A DNA stretch of 64,000 nt. Source: CAWIJK01 sp963836375. GTDB taxonomy: Bacteria > Actinomycetota > Acidimicrobiia > Acidimicrobiales > RAAP-2. The notes below the pieces were generated by a model that saw only the letters and a program-made list of their open reading frames with translations, did not search any database and was not told the origin of the DNA. Numbering within the stretch: the first letter of the stretch is position 1; every line of letters begins with the position of its first letter. Below, piece after piece: positions 1 to 7,674 of this stretch. The DNA is taken from positions 868,001-932,000 of the forward strand of contig CAWIJK010000002.1 of assembly GCA_963836375.1 (NCBI GenBank), written 5' to 3'. The translations under genes were made by a program, and so were the position numbers.

Positions 1-417
1 CCCCGAGCCCGCACCCCGTCGTTCCAGACGGTTCCATTGCATCTGGGGGTGCTTGACCGAACCGGCCAGGCGACGGACCGTCCCGGGCAGCACCCCCAGC
101 CCCGCGGTGCCGGGGCTCTCCTCGGAGGCGGCATGGAGGAGCTGGAAACCGACGCACACCCCCAAGAACGCGACACCCCGGTCGATGGCCGCCAGGGCCG
201 GCTCCCACAGCCCCGAGCCGGCCAGGGCCTCGGCGCAACGGCCGAAGGCCCCGACACCGGGCAGGACCACCCCCGCCGCCCGGTCGACCTCGGCCGGATC
301 GGCGGTGAGCCGGGCCCGGGCCCCGAGGTGCTGGAGCGACTTCTCGGCCGAGCGCAGGTTCCCGATGCCGTAGTCGAGGACGGCGATCGGCCCCGAGCCG
401 ACCTCGGCGGCCCTCAC
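1..417 (-). CDS. hisH: Imidazole glycerol phosphate synthase, glutamine amidotransferase subunit (partial)
   Basis: The first 139 codons of HisH are present; the 3' end lies beyond the left edge. HisH hydrolyses glutamine and passes ammonia to HisF to make IGP and AICAR in histidine synthesis. The N-terminus reads IAVLDYGIGNLRS, the class I amidotransferase opening. The oxyanion segment is LPGVGAFG. The nucleophile elbow is FLGVCVGFQLL, with the catalytic Cys near residue 88. HPQMQWNRL follows, the usual family segment after the elbow. The GTG start shares GTGA with the hisB stop, so it is translationally coupled to hisB. The missing C-terminal part should carry the His-Glu pair. Confidence 0.93.
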   Translation of the reverse strand, partial: MRAAEVGSGPIAVLDYGIGNLRSAEKSLQHLGARARLTADPAEVDRAAGVVLPGVGAFGRCAEALAGSGLWEPALAAIDRGVAFLGVCVGFQLLHAASEESPGTAGLGVLPGTVRRLAGSVKHPQMQWNRLERRGAGSG

Positions 418-1028
418 AGCGAACCCTTGGTCGACGGTACGCCCACCCCCTCCACCCGTACCGCGTCGCGAAGGGCGCGGGCCACCCCCTTGAACGTGGC
501 CTCCACGACGTGGTGGGTGTTCTTGCCCTGTCGCTCGGTGATGTGCACGGTGAGGCCGGCCGAGGTCGCCAGGGCCCGAAAAAACTCCTCGGTCAGCTGG
601 GGGTCGAAGGGCGGTGCGCCGAGTCCCGGCGTGTCGGGGGCGAACCGGACGTCATAGGCGAGGTACGGGCGCCCCGAGAGGTCGAGGGCCACCTCCACCA
701 GTGCCTCGTCCAACGGCAGGACCAAGGAGGCGAAGCGTCGAATCCCGGCCTTGTCGCCCAGGGCGTCGGCCAGGCACTGGCCGACCACGATGCCGACGTC
801 TTCCACCGTGTGGTGGGCGTCGACGGCCAGGTCGCCCTCGGCCCGCACCTCGAGGTCGAAGCCCCCGTGGCGACCGAGCTGCTCGAGCATGTGGTCGAAG
901 AAGGGCAATCCGGTCGCCACCTCCACCCGACCGGTCCCGTCGACGGCCAGGGTGACCTCCACGGTCGTCTCTTTGGTCGCCCGGCGCGCGCTCGCCCGCC
1001 TGGGCCCGCGGTCCGCGTCCTCACTCAT
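414..1028 (-). CDS. hisB: Imidazoleglycerol-phosphate dehydratase
   Basis: HisB dehydrates imidazoleglycerol phosphate to imidazole acetol phosphate, the substrate of HisC encoded just upstream. At 204 residues it is the monofunctional form without a phosphatase domain. The metal-binding repeats are clear: FFDHMLEQLGRHG, HHTVEDVG, and KNTHHVVEATFKG near the C-terminus. The ATG overlaps the end of the hisD-hisC frame by 8 bases and its stop overlaps the hisH start, so all three are read as one operon. The first 17 residues are charged and poorly conserved. Confidence 0.96.
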   Translation of the reverse strand: MSEDADRGPRRASARRATKETTVEVTLAVDGTGRVEVATGLPFFDHMLEQLGRHGGFDLEVRAEGDLAVDAHHTVEDVGIVVGQCLADALGDKAGIRRFASLVLPLDEALVEVALDLSGRPYLAYDVRFAPDTPGLGAPPFDPQLTEEFFRALATSAGLTVHITERQGKNTHHVVEATFKGVARALRDAVRVEGVGVPSTKGSL

Positions 1029-3381
1029 TCAGGCTCTCCTCTAGCGCTTGGATGAACCGGCGATTCTCCGCCGGTGTCCCGACGGTGACCCGCAGGCACC
1101 CGGGGAGCCCGGCCCAGCTCGAACAGTTGCGCACCAGCACGGAGCGCTCCAGCAAGGCCCGCCACACCCCGTCGGCCGACTTGGCCAGCGGGCGGAACAA
1201 GATGAAGTTGGCGTCCGACGGCCAGGACTCCACCGGCAATGCTGCCAGAGCGGCGGCGATCCTCCCGCGTTCTTCGGCCACCAGGGCCACCCGGGCCTCC
1301 ATCTCGGCCGAGTAGTGCAGGGCGAGCACGCCGGCAGCCTGGGTCAACGACGAGAGGTGGTAGGGCAGGGTGGCCGCATCGCAGGCGGCCACCACCTCGG
1401 GCCCGGCGACCAGGTACCCGAGGCGGGAGGCGGCCATCGACCAGGTCTTGGAGAAGGTCCGCACCACCACCAGACCGGCGGCCCCGCCCGAGGGGCCGCC
1501 GGCCCGCAGCGACAGGGCGGACCACGGGGAGAACTGCCCGTAGGCCTCGTCCACCACCACCAGACCGGGGGCGTGGGCCACGACGGCCCGCACCAGCTCG
1601 GCCGGTTCGGCCCTCCCGGTCGGGTTGTTGGGTGAGCACAGGAACGTGACGGTGGGCCGTGTCTCGCCCAGCAGGCGTAGCGCCTCGTCCCGGTCCACCC
1701 GGAACTCGGCGTCGCGTTGGCCGGCGACCACCTCGGTGCCGGTCAGGGCGCAGATGTGGGCGTGCAGGCTGTAGGTCGGCTCGAAGAGGAGGGCCCGACG
1801 GCCGGGGCCGCCGAAGGCCAGCAGGAGACTCTGGAGCACCTCGTTGGAGCCGTTGGCGCAGAAGACCTCGTCGGCACCCACGCCGTGCAGGTGGGCCACG
1901 GCCGCCCGCAGGTCGCTGGCCGAGCGGTCGGGGTAGCGGTTGAACTCGATGCGCTCGATTGCCCCCACCAGGTCGTCGCGCCAGCTCTCGGGCGGTGGGA
2001 AGGGCGACTCGTTGGTGTTCAGGCGCACCTCGGCCGCCACCTGCGGCGAGTGGTAGCCGTCGAGCGCCGCCAGGTCGTCCCGGCGCGTCGGGACCGCGCT
2101 CATGCCGCGCAGCCGGATGGACTCGGCGTGGGCCGGCAGGCCCTCGACCCCGGCCAGCGCGACCACGGCCGGGCCCAGCTCGGCGATGGCCCGGGGCTCG
2201 GCCGACACCGCGTGGATGTGGCGCCGGAAGTCGTCGGCCCGTAGCGACGAGGCGAAGCGGGCGGTGCGGTTGGTCGGCAGGACGTGATTGGGACCGGCCA
2301 CGTAGTCGCCCAGGCTGGCCGGGGCCCACAGCCCGCAGAAGACGGCGCCGGCCGCCGTGACCAGGGGTAGGAGCTCCTCGGCCCGGTCAACCATGAGCTC
2401 GAGGTGCTCGGGGGCGACCGTGTTGGCCACCGCGAGGGCCTCGGACACCCCGTCGACCAGGCAGGCGAAACCGCCCGAGGCCAAGGTGGCTTCGAGGTCG
2501 GACCGACGGGGGGACGCGGCGACCAGGCGGTCCACGGCCTCTGCGACCTCGGCCGCCTTCTCCGGCGACCAGGTGACCAGCCAGGCCAGGCCGTCGGGGC
2601 CGTGCTCGGCCTGGACCACCAAGTCGATGGCGGCCAGGTCGGCCGGCGTCTCGGGGCCGGCGACGACCACGACCTCGGAGGGACCGGCGAAGGCCGAGGC
2701 CACCCCGACGGCCCCCGACACCTGGCGCTTGGCCTCGGCCACGTAGCGGTTGCCCGGGCCCACGACGACGTCGACCGGGCGGATCGACTCGGTGCCGTAG
2801 GCCATGGCGGCGATCGCCTGGGCTCCGCCCACGCAGTAGACCTCGTCGACCCCGGCCACCGCCGCCGCGGCCAAGGTCGCGTCGTCGATGCGGCCGTCGG
2901 GCGCCGGCGGCACGCACAAGACCACCTCGGGCACGCCGGCCACCCGGGCCGGAGCGGCACACATGAGGACCGTCGAAGGGTAGCGGGCCCGCCCGCCCGG
3001 CGCGTAGCACCCGGCCCGCTCCACCGGCCGGGCCAGGTGGCGCACGGTCACCCCGGCCGAGATGACGTCCCCCGGCGGGGTTCCCTCGCTGGCGTGGTAG
3101 TCCGAGATCCGCCGGTGGGCCAGCTCCAGGGCGGCCACCAGTTCCTCAGATACCCGGCCGAGGGCGGCCGCCACCTCGTCGGGCGGGACCCGCAAGGAGG
3201 CCGGGGTGACACCGTCGAACTCCTCGGTCAACGCGGCCAGGGCGGCGTCGCCCTCCCGACGGACGCGGGCCAGGATCGCCGCCACCGGCTCGCGCACGTC
3301 GGCCCCGGCGTCGGCCGGTCGCGGCAGCATCGCCGCGAAGGGGCCGGACTGGCCGCGCAGGTCGAGGACGGTCAAGGGCAT
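1021..3381 (-). CDS. hisD-hisC: Fused histidinol dehydrogenase / histidinol-phosphate aminotransferase
   Basis: One uninterrupted 786-residue frame joins HisD (about 1-426) and HisC (about 427-786). HisD oxidises histidinol to histidine; its segments YPSTVLM, AGPNHVLPTN and APEHLELM carry active-site residues. HisC is a fold-type I PLP aminotransferase with SPNNPTGRAE, VVDEAYGQF and TFSKTWSMAASRLGY, where Lys645 is the expected Schiff-base lysine. The two enzymes are normally separate neighbouring genes. Met427 lies in GMSAVP; its codon forms ATGA, the usual stop-start overlap of this genome, so a one-base change could have fused two coupled genes. An upstream TAGCAT lies 9 bases before the start. 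It begins the hisDC-hisB-hisH operon. Confidence 0.9.
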   Translation of the reverse strand: MPLTVLDLRGQSGPFAAMLPRPADAGADVREPVAAILARVRREGDAALAALTEEFDGVTPASLRVPPDEVAAALGRVSEELVAALELAHRRISDYHASEGTPPGDVISAGVTVRHLARPVERAGCYAPGGRARYPSTVLMCAAPARVAGVPEVVLCVPPAPDGRIDDATLAAAAVAGVDEVYCVGGAQAIAAMAYGTESIRPVDVVVGPGNRYVAEAKRQVSGAVGVASAFAGPSEVVVVAGPETPADLAAIDLVVQAEHGPDGLAWLVTWSPEKAAEVAEAVDRLVAASPRRSDLEATLASGGFACLVDGVSEALAVANTVAPEHLELMVDRAEELLPLVTAAGAVFCGLWAPASLGDYVAGPNHVLPTNRTARFASSLRADDFRRHIHAVSAEPRAIAELGPAVVALAGVEGLPAHAESIRLRGMSAVPTRRDDLAALDGYHSPQVAAEVRLNTNESPFPPPESWRDDLVGAIERIEFNRYPDRSASDLRAAVAHLHGVGADEVFCANGSNEVLQSLLLAFGGPGRRALLFEPTYSLHAHICALTGTEVVAGQRDAEFRVDRDEALRLLGETRPTVTFLCSPNNPTGRAEPAELVRAVVAHAPGLVVVDEAYGQFSPWSALSLRAGGPSGGAAGLVVVRTFSKTWSMAASRLGYLVAGPEVVAACDAATLPYHLSSLTQAAGVLALHYSAEMEARVALVAEERGRIAAALAALPVESWPSDANFILFRPLAKSADGVWRALLERSVLVRNCSSWAGLPGCLRVTVGTPAENRRFIQALEESLNE

Positions 3382-3495
3382 GGACCCCCGATGCTACCTG
3401 GGGCGATGCAGGTCTCCGGCCCGACGGGGCCCCGACGGGCCGCCCCTCGGGCGACCCGGTCCGCACGCCCGCCGACGATGGGCCATCATCGCGTC

Positions 3496-3684
3496 GTGAC
3501 CCGGCGCGCCGAACTGTCCTCGCTCGCCTCCTCGCTCGACGAGCTGACCCGTCGGGTCACCGCCTTGGCCGAAGACGCCCGAGAGACCAAGCAAGAGGAG
3601 CTGGCCGGCGAGCTGTTCGGGGTCGAGCGGGCCCTCCACGGCGCCCTGCGCCGACTCGGGCGCCTGGCCGACGGTCGCGCCTGA
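3496..3684 (+). CDS. Small coiled-coil hypothetical protein
   Basis: A 62-residue charged protein from a GTG start (an in-frame ATG lies at 3478). The sequence is helical with heptad-like spacing: SSLASSLDELTRRV and KQEELAGELFGVERAL. It has no membrane segment or Cys. It is transcribed away from hisD and ends 13 bases before the convergent toxin gene. I do not recognise a family. The regular amphipathic pattern and good codon use favour a real gene, possibly a small dimeric helper protein; function unknown. Confidence 0.55.
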   Translation: MTRRAELSSLASSLDELTRRVTALAEDARETKQEELAGELFGVERALHGALRRLGRLADGRA

Positions 3685-3697
3685 AGGACCCGGTCGC

Positions 3698-4093
3698 TCA
3701 GACCGCGTAGAGGACGAGCTCGTGGCCCAAGAGGCCGGCCGCGCTCCGCAGGGCGTTCTGGCGCGAGGCCACGACGGCGGCGTTGTGCCGGGCCGCCGCC
3801 TCGGCGACGGCCACGGCCACCAGGTCGGGCGTGTCCGCCCGGGCGGCCAGCTCGCCGGCCCGCCGGGCGCCCTCGTCGCGCAGGTCCTCCACCTCGGAGC
3901 CGGCCAGCAACTCCTCGAGCCGATCGACCCGGGCCTCGGTGCGGTAGGCGTCGGCGACCGCACTCGCCGGGACCACCGGGACGATCCCGTTGGCCAGCGC
4001 CGCCCGGTGCATCGCCCAGACGATCCGGTCGCCCCGGGCGGCGGCCCGCAGGGCGGCGGGGCCGTAGACGAGCCCGTCGCGCGGACCGGGCAC
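3698..4093 (-). CDS. VapC-like PIN-domain protein, probably catalytically impaired
   Basis: 131 residues resembling short actinobacterial VapC toxins, which are Mg-dependent RNases. The frame starts at GTG, sharing one base with the antitoxin stop (TAGTG). The family layout is visible: a strand then RGDRIVWAMHRAAL, IVPVVPASAVADAYR, a region with TPDLVAVAVAEAA, then AAVVASRQNAL. The first catalytic Asp, usually in a V-Y-D-A-G-like strand, is Gly here (LVYGPAAL). The late Asp, usually in a T-S-D segment, is replaced by ASRQNA. One acidic residue (TPDL) remains. It may be a dead toxin or a non-nuclease PIN protein. It is paired with a ribbon-helix-helix gene, the normal toxin-antitoxin arrangement. 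Confidence 0.7.
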   Translation of the reverse strand: MPGPRDGLVYGPAALRAAARGDRIVWAMHRAALANGIVPVVPASAVADAYRTEARVDRLEELLAGSEVEDLRDEGARRAGELAARADTPDLVAVAVAEAAARHNAAVVASRQNALRSAAGLLGHELVLYAV

Positions 4094-4359
4094 TAACGGC
4101 GCCTGACCCGCGAGGCCATGCCCGACACCCCCGAGAGCAGCCGGGCCAAGAGGGCCTCGCCCGCCGCGATCTCCTCGGCCGTGAGGGTGCCGGCCTCGGC
4201 CTCCCAGGCGGCCACGCCCCGCAGGCCCTTGCGCACCCGCAGCTGGCGCTCGGCCGCGGCCGACAGCCACGAGCTGAACGACACCCCGTCCTCCCGGGCG
4301 GCGGCCTCGACGGCCGTGGCCACGTCGTCGGCCAGGGAGACCGACCGCTTGATCACCAC
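4093..4359 (-). CDS. VapB-like ribbon-helix-helix antitoxin
   Basis: 88 residues. The N-terminal IKRSVSLADDVATAVEAAA matches the beta-strand and first helix of CopG/RHH DNA-binding antitoxins, followed by GVSFSSWLSAAAERQLRV. The C-terminal half (AGTLTAEEIAAGEALL) would wrap the toxin. I chose GTG at 4359 because TACCAT lies 6 bases upstream, fitting a leaderless transcript; an in-frame ATG at 4377 would add 6 residues. The gene overlaps the toxin by one base. Autoregulation is expected from family knowledge, and an inverted repeat overlaps the start region. Confidence 0.75.
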   Translation of the reverse strand: MVIKRSVSLADDVATAVEAAAREDGVSFSSWLSAAAERQLRVRKGLRGVAAWEAEAGTLTAEEIAAGEALLARLLSGVSGMASRVRRR

Positions 4360-4365
4360 CCGTCC

Positions 4366-4388
4366 ATGGTAGGACATCGAGTACTACC
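4366..4388 (-). promoter_or_regulatory. Candidate -10 box and operator of the VapBC-like pair
   Basis: The inverted repeat GGTAG-N11-CTACC (4368-4388) overlaps the minus-strand TACCAT box (4366-4371), 6 bases before the GTG start. This is where an autorepressing RHH antitoxin would bind. No convincing -35 hexamer is seen. Confidence 0.4.
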
Positions 4389-4687
4389 GTCCGCACGGCC
4401 CGGCGGGCGGCCCCTTCCGGTGCCCCGACGGGGCCCTGGACGCGACGACGGCGCCCGTGACGGGCGCCGTCGTGCGAGCGGACCGGGCGGCGGATCCCGG
4501 ACTCCGCTCTCGTGGAACCAGGTGGCGGGAACCGGTTCCGAACCCCATCCTACAACACCGTCGTCCCGATTGCCTCCTCGCAGGGAAGAGCCTGAACTGC
4601 GATTTTAGGAAAACTCTTACGGTAAAAGCACTTTTACAAACCGTTTCGCACCCTCTCCGCACCACTGGGCCGACTCGCCAGTGACCC
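4378..4687. other. Intergenic region with AT-rich palindromic island
   Basis: This 310-base gap between nth and the vapB-like gene has no convincing gene. Positions 4602-4640 are strikingly AT-rich for this genome. They contain the exact palindrome GTAAAAG-CA-CTTTTAC (4622-4637), a nearby CTCTTAC half-site (4613-4619), and a minus-strand TAAAAT (4602-4607) that fits a -10 box. GGAACCGGTTCC (4528-4539) is a second perfect palindrome. Together with the 4445 hairpin this looks like a regulated promoter and leader pointing at the vapB-like gene. Confidence 0.4.
4445..4473. terminator. Perfect 13-bp hairpin
   Basis: ACGACGGCGCCCG and its exact complement are separated by 3 bases (TGA). There is no T-run on either side. 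It lies downstream of nth and upstream of the vapB-like gene, both minus strand. It could end nth transcripts or structure a vapB leader. Confidence 0.45.
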
Positions 4688-5413
4688 TCATGGGGCAGAT
4701 CGGCTTTCCCGATGGCCGCCTCGGGGCGCCTCCCTTGAGACCCTTCGGGTGGGCCCGGGGAGCCAGCAGCCGGCCGACGGGCACACGTCGGCCAGCAGAC
4801 AGTCGGCACAGTGCGGCCGGCGGGCCGTGCAGACCCTGCGCCCGTGCAAGATCAGCCTCAGGCTCAACGCGCCGCGCTCGGACGCGGGCACGATCGCGTT
4901 CAACTCGTGCTCCACCCGCACCGGGTCGGTCTCGCTGGTGAGACCCAGGCGCCCGCTCAGCCGCAGCACGTGGGTGTCCACCGGCAGCCCCGGGAGCCCG
5001 AAGGCGACACTGCGGACCACGTTGGCCGTCTTGCGCCCGACCCCGGGCAGCTCGACGAGGTCCTCGAGGTCCGTTGGGACCTCGCCGTCGAAGCGCTCCA
5101 CCAGAGCCCGGGCCATGCCGAGGAGGTTCTTGGCCTTCGACCGGAAGAACCCCGTCGACCTGATCAGGTCCTCGAGCTCCTCGGGATCGGCCCCGGCCAG
5201 CGACGCGGCGTCGGGATAGGCGCTGAACAACGCCGGGGTGACCATGTTGACCCGGGCGTCGGTGCACTGGGCCGACAGGATCGTCGCCACCAGCAGTTGG
5301 AACGGACCGCTGTGGTCGAGCGCGCACAGTTCGGCGGCCGTCCCTGGGTACTCCTGGGCCAGGCGTGCCACGACCACTCGGGCCCGTCCACGTGGCGTGC
5401 GGGGCCCGGCCAT
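4688..5413 (-). CDS. nth: Endonuclease III
   Basis: A 241-residue base-excision-repair glycosylase/AP lyase that removes oxidised pyrimidines. The helix-hairpin-helix LPGVGRKTANVV contains the catalytic Lys, and PVDTHVLRL carries the catalytic Asp. The C-terminal cluster C-x6-C-x2-C-x5-C (CTARRPHCADCLLADVC) binds the 4Fe-4S cluster. The early segment LLVATILSAQCTDARVN is typical. ATG at 5413 is chosen because homology starts just after it and TAGCCT lies 7 bases upstream, suggesting a leaderless transcript. It is divergent from mshD with a 45-base gap. The last 20 residues are a basic, variable tail. Confidence 0.95.
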   Translation of the reverse strand: MAGPRTPRGRARVVVARLAQEYPGTAAELCALDHSGPFQLLVATILSAQCTDARVNMVTPALFSAYPDAASLAGADPEELEDLIRSTGFFRSKAKNLLGMARALVERFDGEVPTDLEDLVELPGVGRKTANVVRSVAFGLPGLPVDTHVLRLSGRLGLTSETDPVRVEHELNAIVPASERGALSLRLILHGRRVCTARRPHCADCLLADVCPSAGCWLPGPTRRVSREAPRGGHRESRSAP

Positions 5414-5458
5414 TGCCGGGAGGCTACCGTCCGGCGTCGGCCGGGTTAGCGTGAAGCC

Positions 5459-6400
5459 GTGGCCGACTTTCGCGTGCAGGTGAAGGCGCACGTCGGACCG
5501 GCCGATCTGGCCGAGATCTCCGATCTGCTCGACGCCGCCACCCGGGCCGACGGTCACCGGGCGCTGAGCGAGCACAAGTGGCTCGACCTGGTCCGCGGTG
5601 GCCGTCAGGGCTTCGTCGGCTTCTTGGCCCACGAGGTGGTCGACGCCCAGCTGGTGGGCTACGCCCAGCTCTCGACCGTCGCCGACGGCTGGGGTCTCGA
5701 GGCCTCGGTCCACCCCGCCCACCGGGGCTGGGCCGAGGACATCGGGCGGGCCCTGCTCCAGAGCGTGCTGGCCGAGGTGGGGCGCCACGGGGCCCGGGTC
5801 CACTACTGGATCAACCAGCCCACCGACGAGCAGGACGGTGACGCCGTCGCCTTCGGGTTTCGTCCCGACCGTGAGCTCATCCAGCTCCGCCGGCCCATCC
5901 CGCTGCCCGAGTCGACCCGGGTCGACCTCCGCGCGCTCGACGTGCGGGCCTTCCGACCCGGCACCGACGAGAAGGCCTGGCTCGAGGTGAACAACCGCGC
6001 CTTCGCCGGCCACCCCGAACAGGGCGGCTGGGACCTCGAGGCCCTGAGCGAACGGGAGGCCGAGCCCTGGTTCGACCCGGCCGGGTTCCTCTGCGCCTGG
6101 GAGGGGGACCGTCTGGTCGGCTCGTGCTGGACCAAGTGCCACACCGACGTGCGCCCTGTGCTGGGCGAGATCTACGTGATCTCGGTCGACCCCGAGGACC
6201 ACCACCGCGGGCTGGGTCGGGCCCTGACGGTGGCCGGGCTCGACTGGCTGGCCGGCAACGGCGTCGGGACCGCCATGCTCTACGTCGACGCAGCGAACAC
6301 CGGCGCCCTGGCCATGTACGGTTCCCTCGGCTTCACAGAGGACCATCGCGACCGCGCCTATGTGATCGACGTGCGGCCCGCACCGGGCCGAAGCGGCTGA
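5459..6400 (+). CDS. mshD: Mycothiol synthase
   Basis: Acetylates Cys-GlcN-Ins to give mycothiol, the actinobacterial low-molecular-weight thiol. The 313 residues form tandem GNAT domains. The active C-terminal domain has LEVNNRAFAGHPEQGGW, GEIYVISVDPEDHHRGLGRA (acetyl-CoA loop) and MLYVDAANTGALAMYGSLGF. The GTG start is preceded by TAGCGT 6 bases upstream. It converges on the VIT-family gene with 7 bases between stops. Its presence supports an actinobacterial host. Confidence 0.92.
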   Translation: MADFRVQVKAHVGPADLAEISDLLDAATRADGHRALSEHKWLDLVRGGRQGFVGFLAHEVVDAQLVGYAQLSTVADGWGLEASVHPAHRGWAEDIGRALLQSVLAEVGRHGARVHYWINQPTDEQDGDAVAFGFRPDRELIQLRRPIPLPESTRVDLRALDVRAFRPGTDEKAWLEVNNRAFAGHPEQGGWDLEALSEREAEPWFDPAGFLCAWEGDRLVGSCWTKCHTDVRPVLGEIYVISVDPEDHHRGLGRALTVAGLDWLAGNGVGTAMLYVDAANTGALAMYGSLGFTEDHRDRAYVIDVRPAPGRSG

Positions 6401-6407
6401 CCGGCCC

Positions 6408-7136
6408 TCAGCCGCCCGAGGCGCCCACGGCCCGGCCGATGGCGAAGGTCGCGCTGGCCGCCACCGTGGCCACGGCCAGTTGGCGGAGGGCCGAGCGCAA
6501 CCGGGACCGGCCGGTGAAGTAGGCCAACCCCGCGCCGACGGCGAGCGACGCCACGACGCCGATGCCCACCGAGGCCAGCGTGGCCGCCGTGCCCGAGCTC
6601 ACCAGCCACGGCAGCAGGGGCAGGAGGGCGCCGATGGCGAAGGCGACGAACGAGAAGATCGCCGCCCGCCACGGTGAGCCGAGGCTCTGGGGGTTGATGC
6701 CGAGCTCCTCGCGGGCGTGGGTCTCGAGGGCCAGATCCGGGTCGCTCATCACGTCGTCGGCGAGCTCCCGGGCCAGGACCGGGTCGATGCCCCGACGGGC
6801 GTAGATGGCGGCCAGCTCGTCCCCCTCGGCCCTCGGGGTCTTGCGCAGGGCCTGGCGCTCGACCTCGAGCTCGCGCTCGAGCAGCTCGCGCTGCGCCTGC
6901 ATCGAGACGTACTCCCCCGCCGCCATGGAGAACGCGCCGGCGACCATGCCGGCCAGCCCGGTCAGGCGCACCACCCCGGCGCCGGGCTGGGCCCCGGCCA
7001 CGCCCAAGATGAGCGAGACGTTGGTCACCAGGCCGTCGCTGACCCCGAAGACGGCCGCCCGGGGACCACCGGACTGGACGTCACGGTGCGTGTGCCCGTG
7101 GACATCGGTCTCCGGCCCGGGCTGGGGTTCTTCCAC
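6408..7136 (-). CDS. VIT/CCC1-family metal transporter
   Basis: 242 residues of the CCC1/VIT1 family, which moves Fe2+ or Mn2+ across membranes in plants and yeast; the bacterial role is probably metal export (inference). VFGVSDGLVTNVSLILGVAG is the family's first membrane helix. GAFSMAAGEYVSMQAQRELL follows, then a charged cytoplasmic insert rich in Glu, Asp and Arg. Three further helices lie between about 165 and 242. The N-terminus is His-rich (DVHGHTHRD). The GTG start has TACGCT 6 bases upstream. Substrate cannot be fixed from sequence. Confidence 0.85.
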   Translation of the reverse strand: MEEPQPGPETDVHGHTHRDVQSGGPRAAVFGVSDGLVTNVSLILGVAGAQPGAGVVRLTGLAGMVAGAFSMAAGEYVSMQAQRELLERELEVERQALRKTPRAEGDELAAIYARRGIDPVLARELADDVMSDPDLALETHAREELGINPQSLGSPWRAAIFSFVAFAIGALLPLLPWLVSSGTAATLASVGIGVVASLAVGAGLAYFTGRSRLRSALRQLAVATVAASATFAIGRAVGASGG

Positions 7137-7188
7137 GTCGCGAGCGTAGCGACCCCCCCGGCGGCGCTGGCACTGGCAGAATCAACCC

Positions 7189-7548
7189 GTGTCCGAGCGC
7201 AAGTGGATCGACCAGGCCCAACCTCAGACCCTCCAGGCCGCCACCTTGTTCTGCTATCTGAACGCCGCCCTGGCCGTCTTCTACCTCCTCGTCCTGCGCT
7301 CGGCCACCGCACTGGCCCTGCTGTTGCTGCTGGCCCTGGCCGGTGCGGCCTACGGGATCGCCAACGAGCGACGCCTGGCCTGGTGGGCGGCCATCGCGCT
7401 GTCCGGTCTCTACCTGGTTGTGCAGGTGCTGCTGCTCTTCGCCGGGGCCAGCCTGGGCACGCTGCTCAATCTGCTCTTCGCCGGCGTGCTCTTCGTGCTG
7501 CTCGTCCACCCCCAGAGCCGCCAGTACCAAAAGATCTGGTTCCACTGA
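7189..7548 (+). CDS. Small membrane protein of unknown function
   Basis: 119 residues with about four hydrophobic helices (residues 18-36, 38-55, 63-82 and 85-104) and short charged ends. The GTG start is preceded by CAGAAT 6 bases upstream, a weak leaderless-type box also seen before the mscS gene. It is divergent from the VIT-family gene across 52 bases. No family is recognised. Low-complexity Leu/Ala helices make distant homology unreliable. Confidence 0.75.
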   Translation: MSERKWIDQAQPQTLQAATLFCYLNAALAVFYLLVLRSATALALLLLLALAGAAYGIANERRLAWWAAIALSGLYLVVQVLLLFAGASLGTLLNLLFAGVLFVLLVHPQSRQYQKIWFH

Positions 7549-7674
7549 GCCAGAGGCCGACCCCGGTCCGCCGGGGGTGCCCGGGTTTGGGGGGCCGGTG
7601 ACGGCCTGATCTAACGTGCGGACCGGGCGGGACGCCGGGTGCCCGCACTGGCCCATTCCAGCGAGGAGCGAGCA

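Noticed and set aside
2404..3684. Long opposite-strand open frames across hisDC and many other genes as extra proteins
   Set aside because: They mirror codon bias of the true genes, have Arg/Gly/Pro-rich low-complexity translations and lack family motifs. Only the last 62 codons near 3.6 kb look real.
4528..4539. GGAACCGGTTCC as a LexA/SOS box
   Set aside because: The spacing is GAAC-N2-GTTC; actinobacterial SOS boxes need GAAC-N4-GTTC. It is kept only as an uncharacterised palindrome.
4530..4560. tRNA T-arm-like GGTTC on the minus strand
   Set aside because: No TTCRA loop, no matching acceptor stem and no anticodon arm could be built.
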